Shown here in pieces: positions 63,485 to 64,000 of a DNA stretch of 64,000 bases. The notes beneath the pieces were generated by a model. It was not told where the DNA came from and ran no database searches. It saw only the letters and a list, made by a program, of their open reading frames with translations. Each line of letters begins with the position of its first letter. The stretch's first letter is position 1. The position numbers and the translations under genes are program-made. The stretch lies in NCBI GenBank assembly GCA_965153355.1, contig OZ231127.1:64604001-64668000 (forward strand). Direction: 5' to 3'. The DNA comes from Flaccisagitta enflata (Eukaryota > Chaetognatha > Sagittoidea > Aphragmophora).

Positions 63485-63637
63485 AGAACAAGGCCGGATA
63501 CACGGCGCCAATCCAATGCGGACGGTTGGGCGGAGCAGTAATGCGAATTCTGCTCGGAATTCAAAAATGTGACGGACGGACCGACCGAGTATACCAACCG
63601 ACACGGCAAGGTGTAGTCGCGTGTCCGCGACTGAAAA
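63485..63637 (+). mobile_element. HINE-like element
   Basis: AACAAGGCCGGATACACGGC, CAATGCGGACGGTTGGGCGG, GACGGACGGACCGACC and GTCGCGTGTCCGCGACTGAAAA. Confidence 0.82.
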
Positions 63638-64000
63638 TTATATCGGGAAAAGGAATACTTAAGGCATTAGAAGAAACACCAGAACTCATATGCAGAATAT
63701 CGTTGATATTTTGGCATTTAGCGCCTTTGTACTGCGATCTGGCTCATTGTCCTTTCTGTGGCATTTGCTATTCATTTACTTAGTAATCAATGTATTTGAT
63801 TATCTGGATGCATTCTTTCTTTCCAGTTAATCAGTGTATTTTAACACAAGCAATTCAACCTAGACTTGCTGGGGATTACAAGTGGAACCTGTGGTAGTGT
63901 ACTTGGCTACATTTGTTGACAATTGATTGAATTGATTGAGAGTGAATTGTGATGATACACACTAGCTAGTTAGTTGTGAAGTGATAGCAATCTTCCCCAT
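63638..64000. other. Right end, nothing recognised
   Basis: AT-rich unique sequence. Confidence 0.35.

Overview
This is a gene-poor, repeat-saturated animal nuclear window. It has GT-AG spliceosomal introns, an EML (echinoderm microtubule-associated protein-like) gene, two tandem C2H2 zinc-finger genes and a very heavy load of simple repeats and short non-autonomous transposons. EML and clustered C2H2 genes point to Metazoa. The phylum cannot be fixed from sequence alone. The dominant repeats resemble Helentron-associated elements (HINE/DINE-1-like, with GTCN tetranucleotide tracts) and pearl-like elements with ~170-bp core repeats, a style described from bivalves and other invertebrates, so an aquatic invertebrate is a reasonable guess.

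Layout. 1-4.8 kb: a TA-flanked AT-rich MITE, then two tandem-repeat elements ending in a GTC..GAC hairpin. 4.8-9.75 kb (- strand): the first four coding exons of an EML1/2/4-type gene, which runs off the left edge. 9.8-13 kb: long (GA)n/(CA)n tracts. 13-32.8 kb: no genes seen; a 3.5-kb foldback structure, about a dozen HINE-like copies, several full-length TA-flanked foldback MITEs, a hAT-like MITE nested in a HINE copy, and a GC-flanked minisatellite element. 33-37 kb (- strand): two paralogous C2H2 genes, one carrying an in-frame HINE insertion. 37-48.7 kb: more MITEs, HINEs and purine-rich tracts. 48.8-53.2 kb (+): a five-exon gene for a predicted single-pass membrane protein of 810 residues. 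53.3-60 kb: microsatellites, a MITE and HINEs. 60.4-62.6 kb (+): a two-exon gene for a 282-residue predicted secreted protein weakly similar to the membrane protein. 62.6-64 kb: one more HINE copy and nothing else seen.

Most interesting content. (1) The 48.8-53.2 kb and 60.4-62.6 kb genes look like a local family of extracellular proteins built on Tudor/SH3-like beta-barrel modules: one membrane-anchored, with a tyrosine- and proline-rich cytoplasmic tail, and one secreted and N-glycosylated. All exon junctions agree in phase. I do not recognise this architecture. (2) The HINE-like elements carry a 5' word and a 3' hairpin that change together between subfamilies, so complementarity is kept although the sequence differs. 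(3) One HINE copy has added 52 codons to a zinc-finger gene without breaking its frame.

The membrane and secreted proteins could act together at the cell surface, but that is inference from similarity and proximity only. The EML and zinc-finger genes look like unrelated neighbours.
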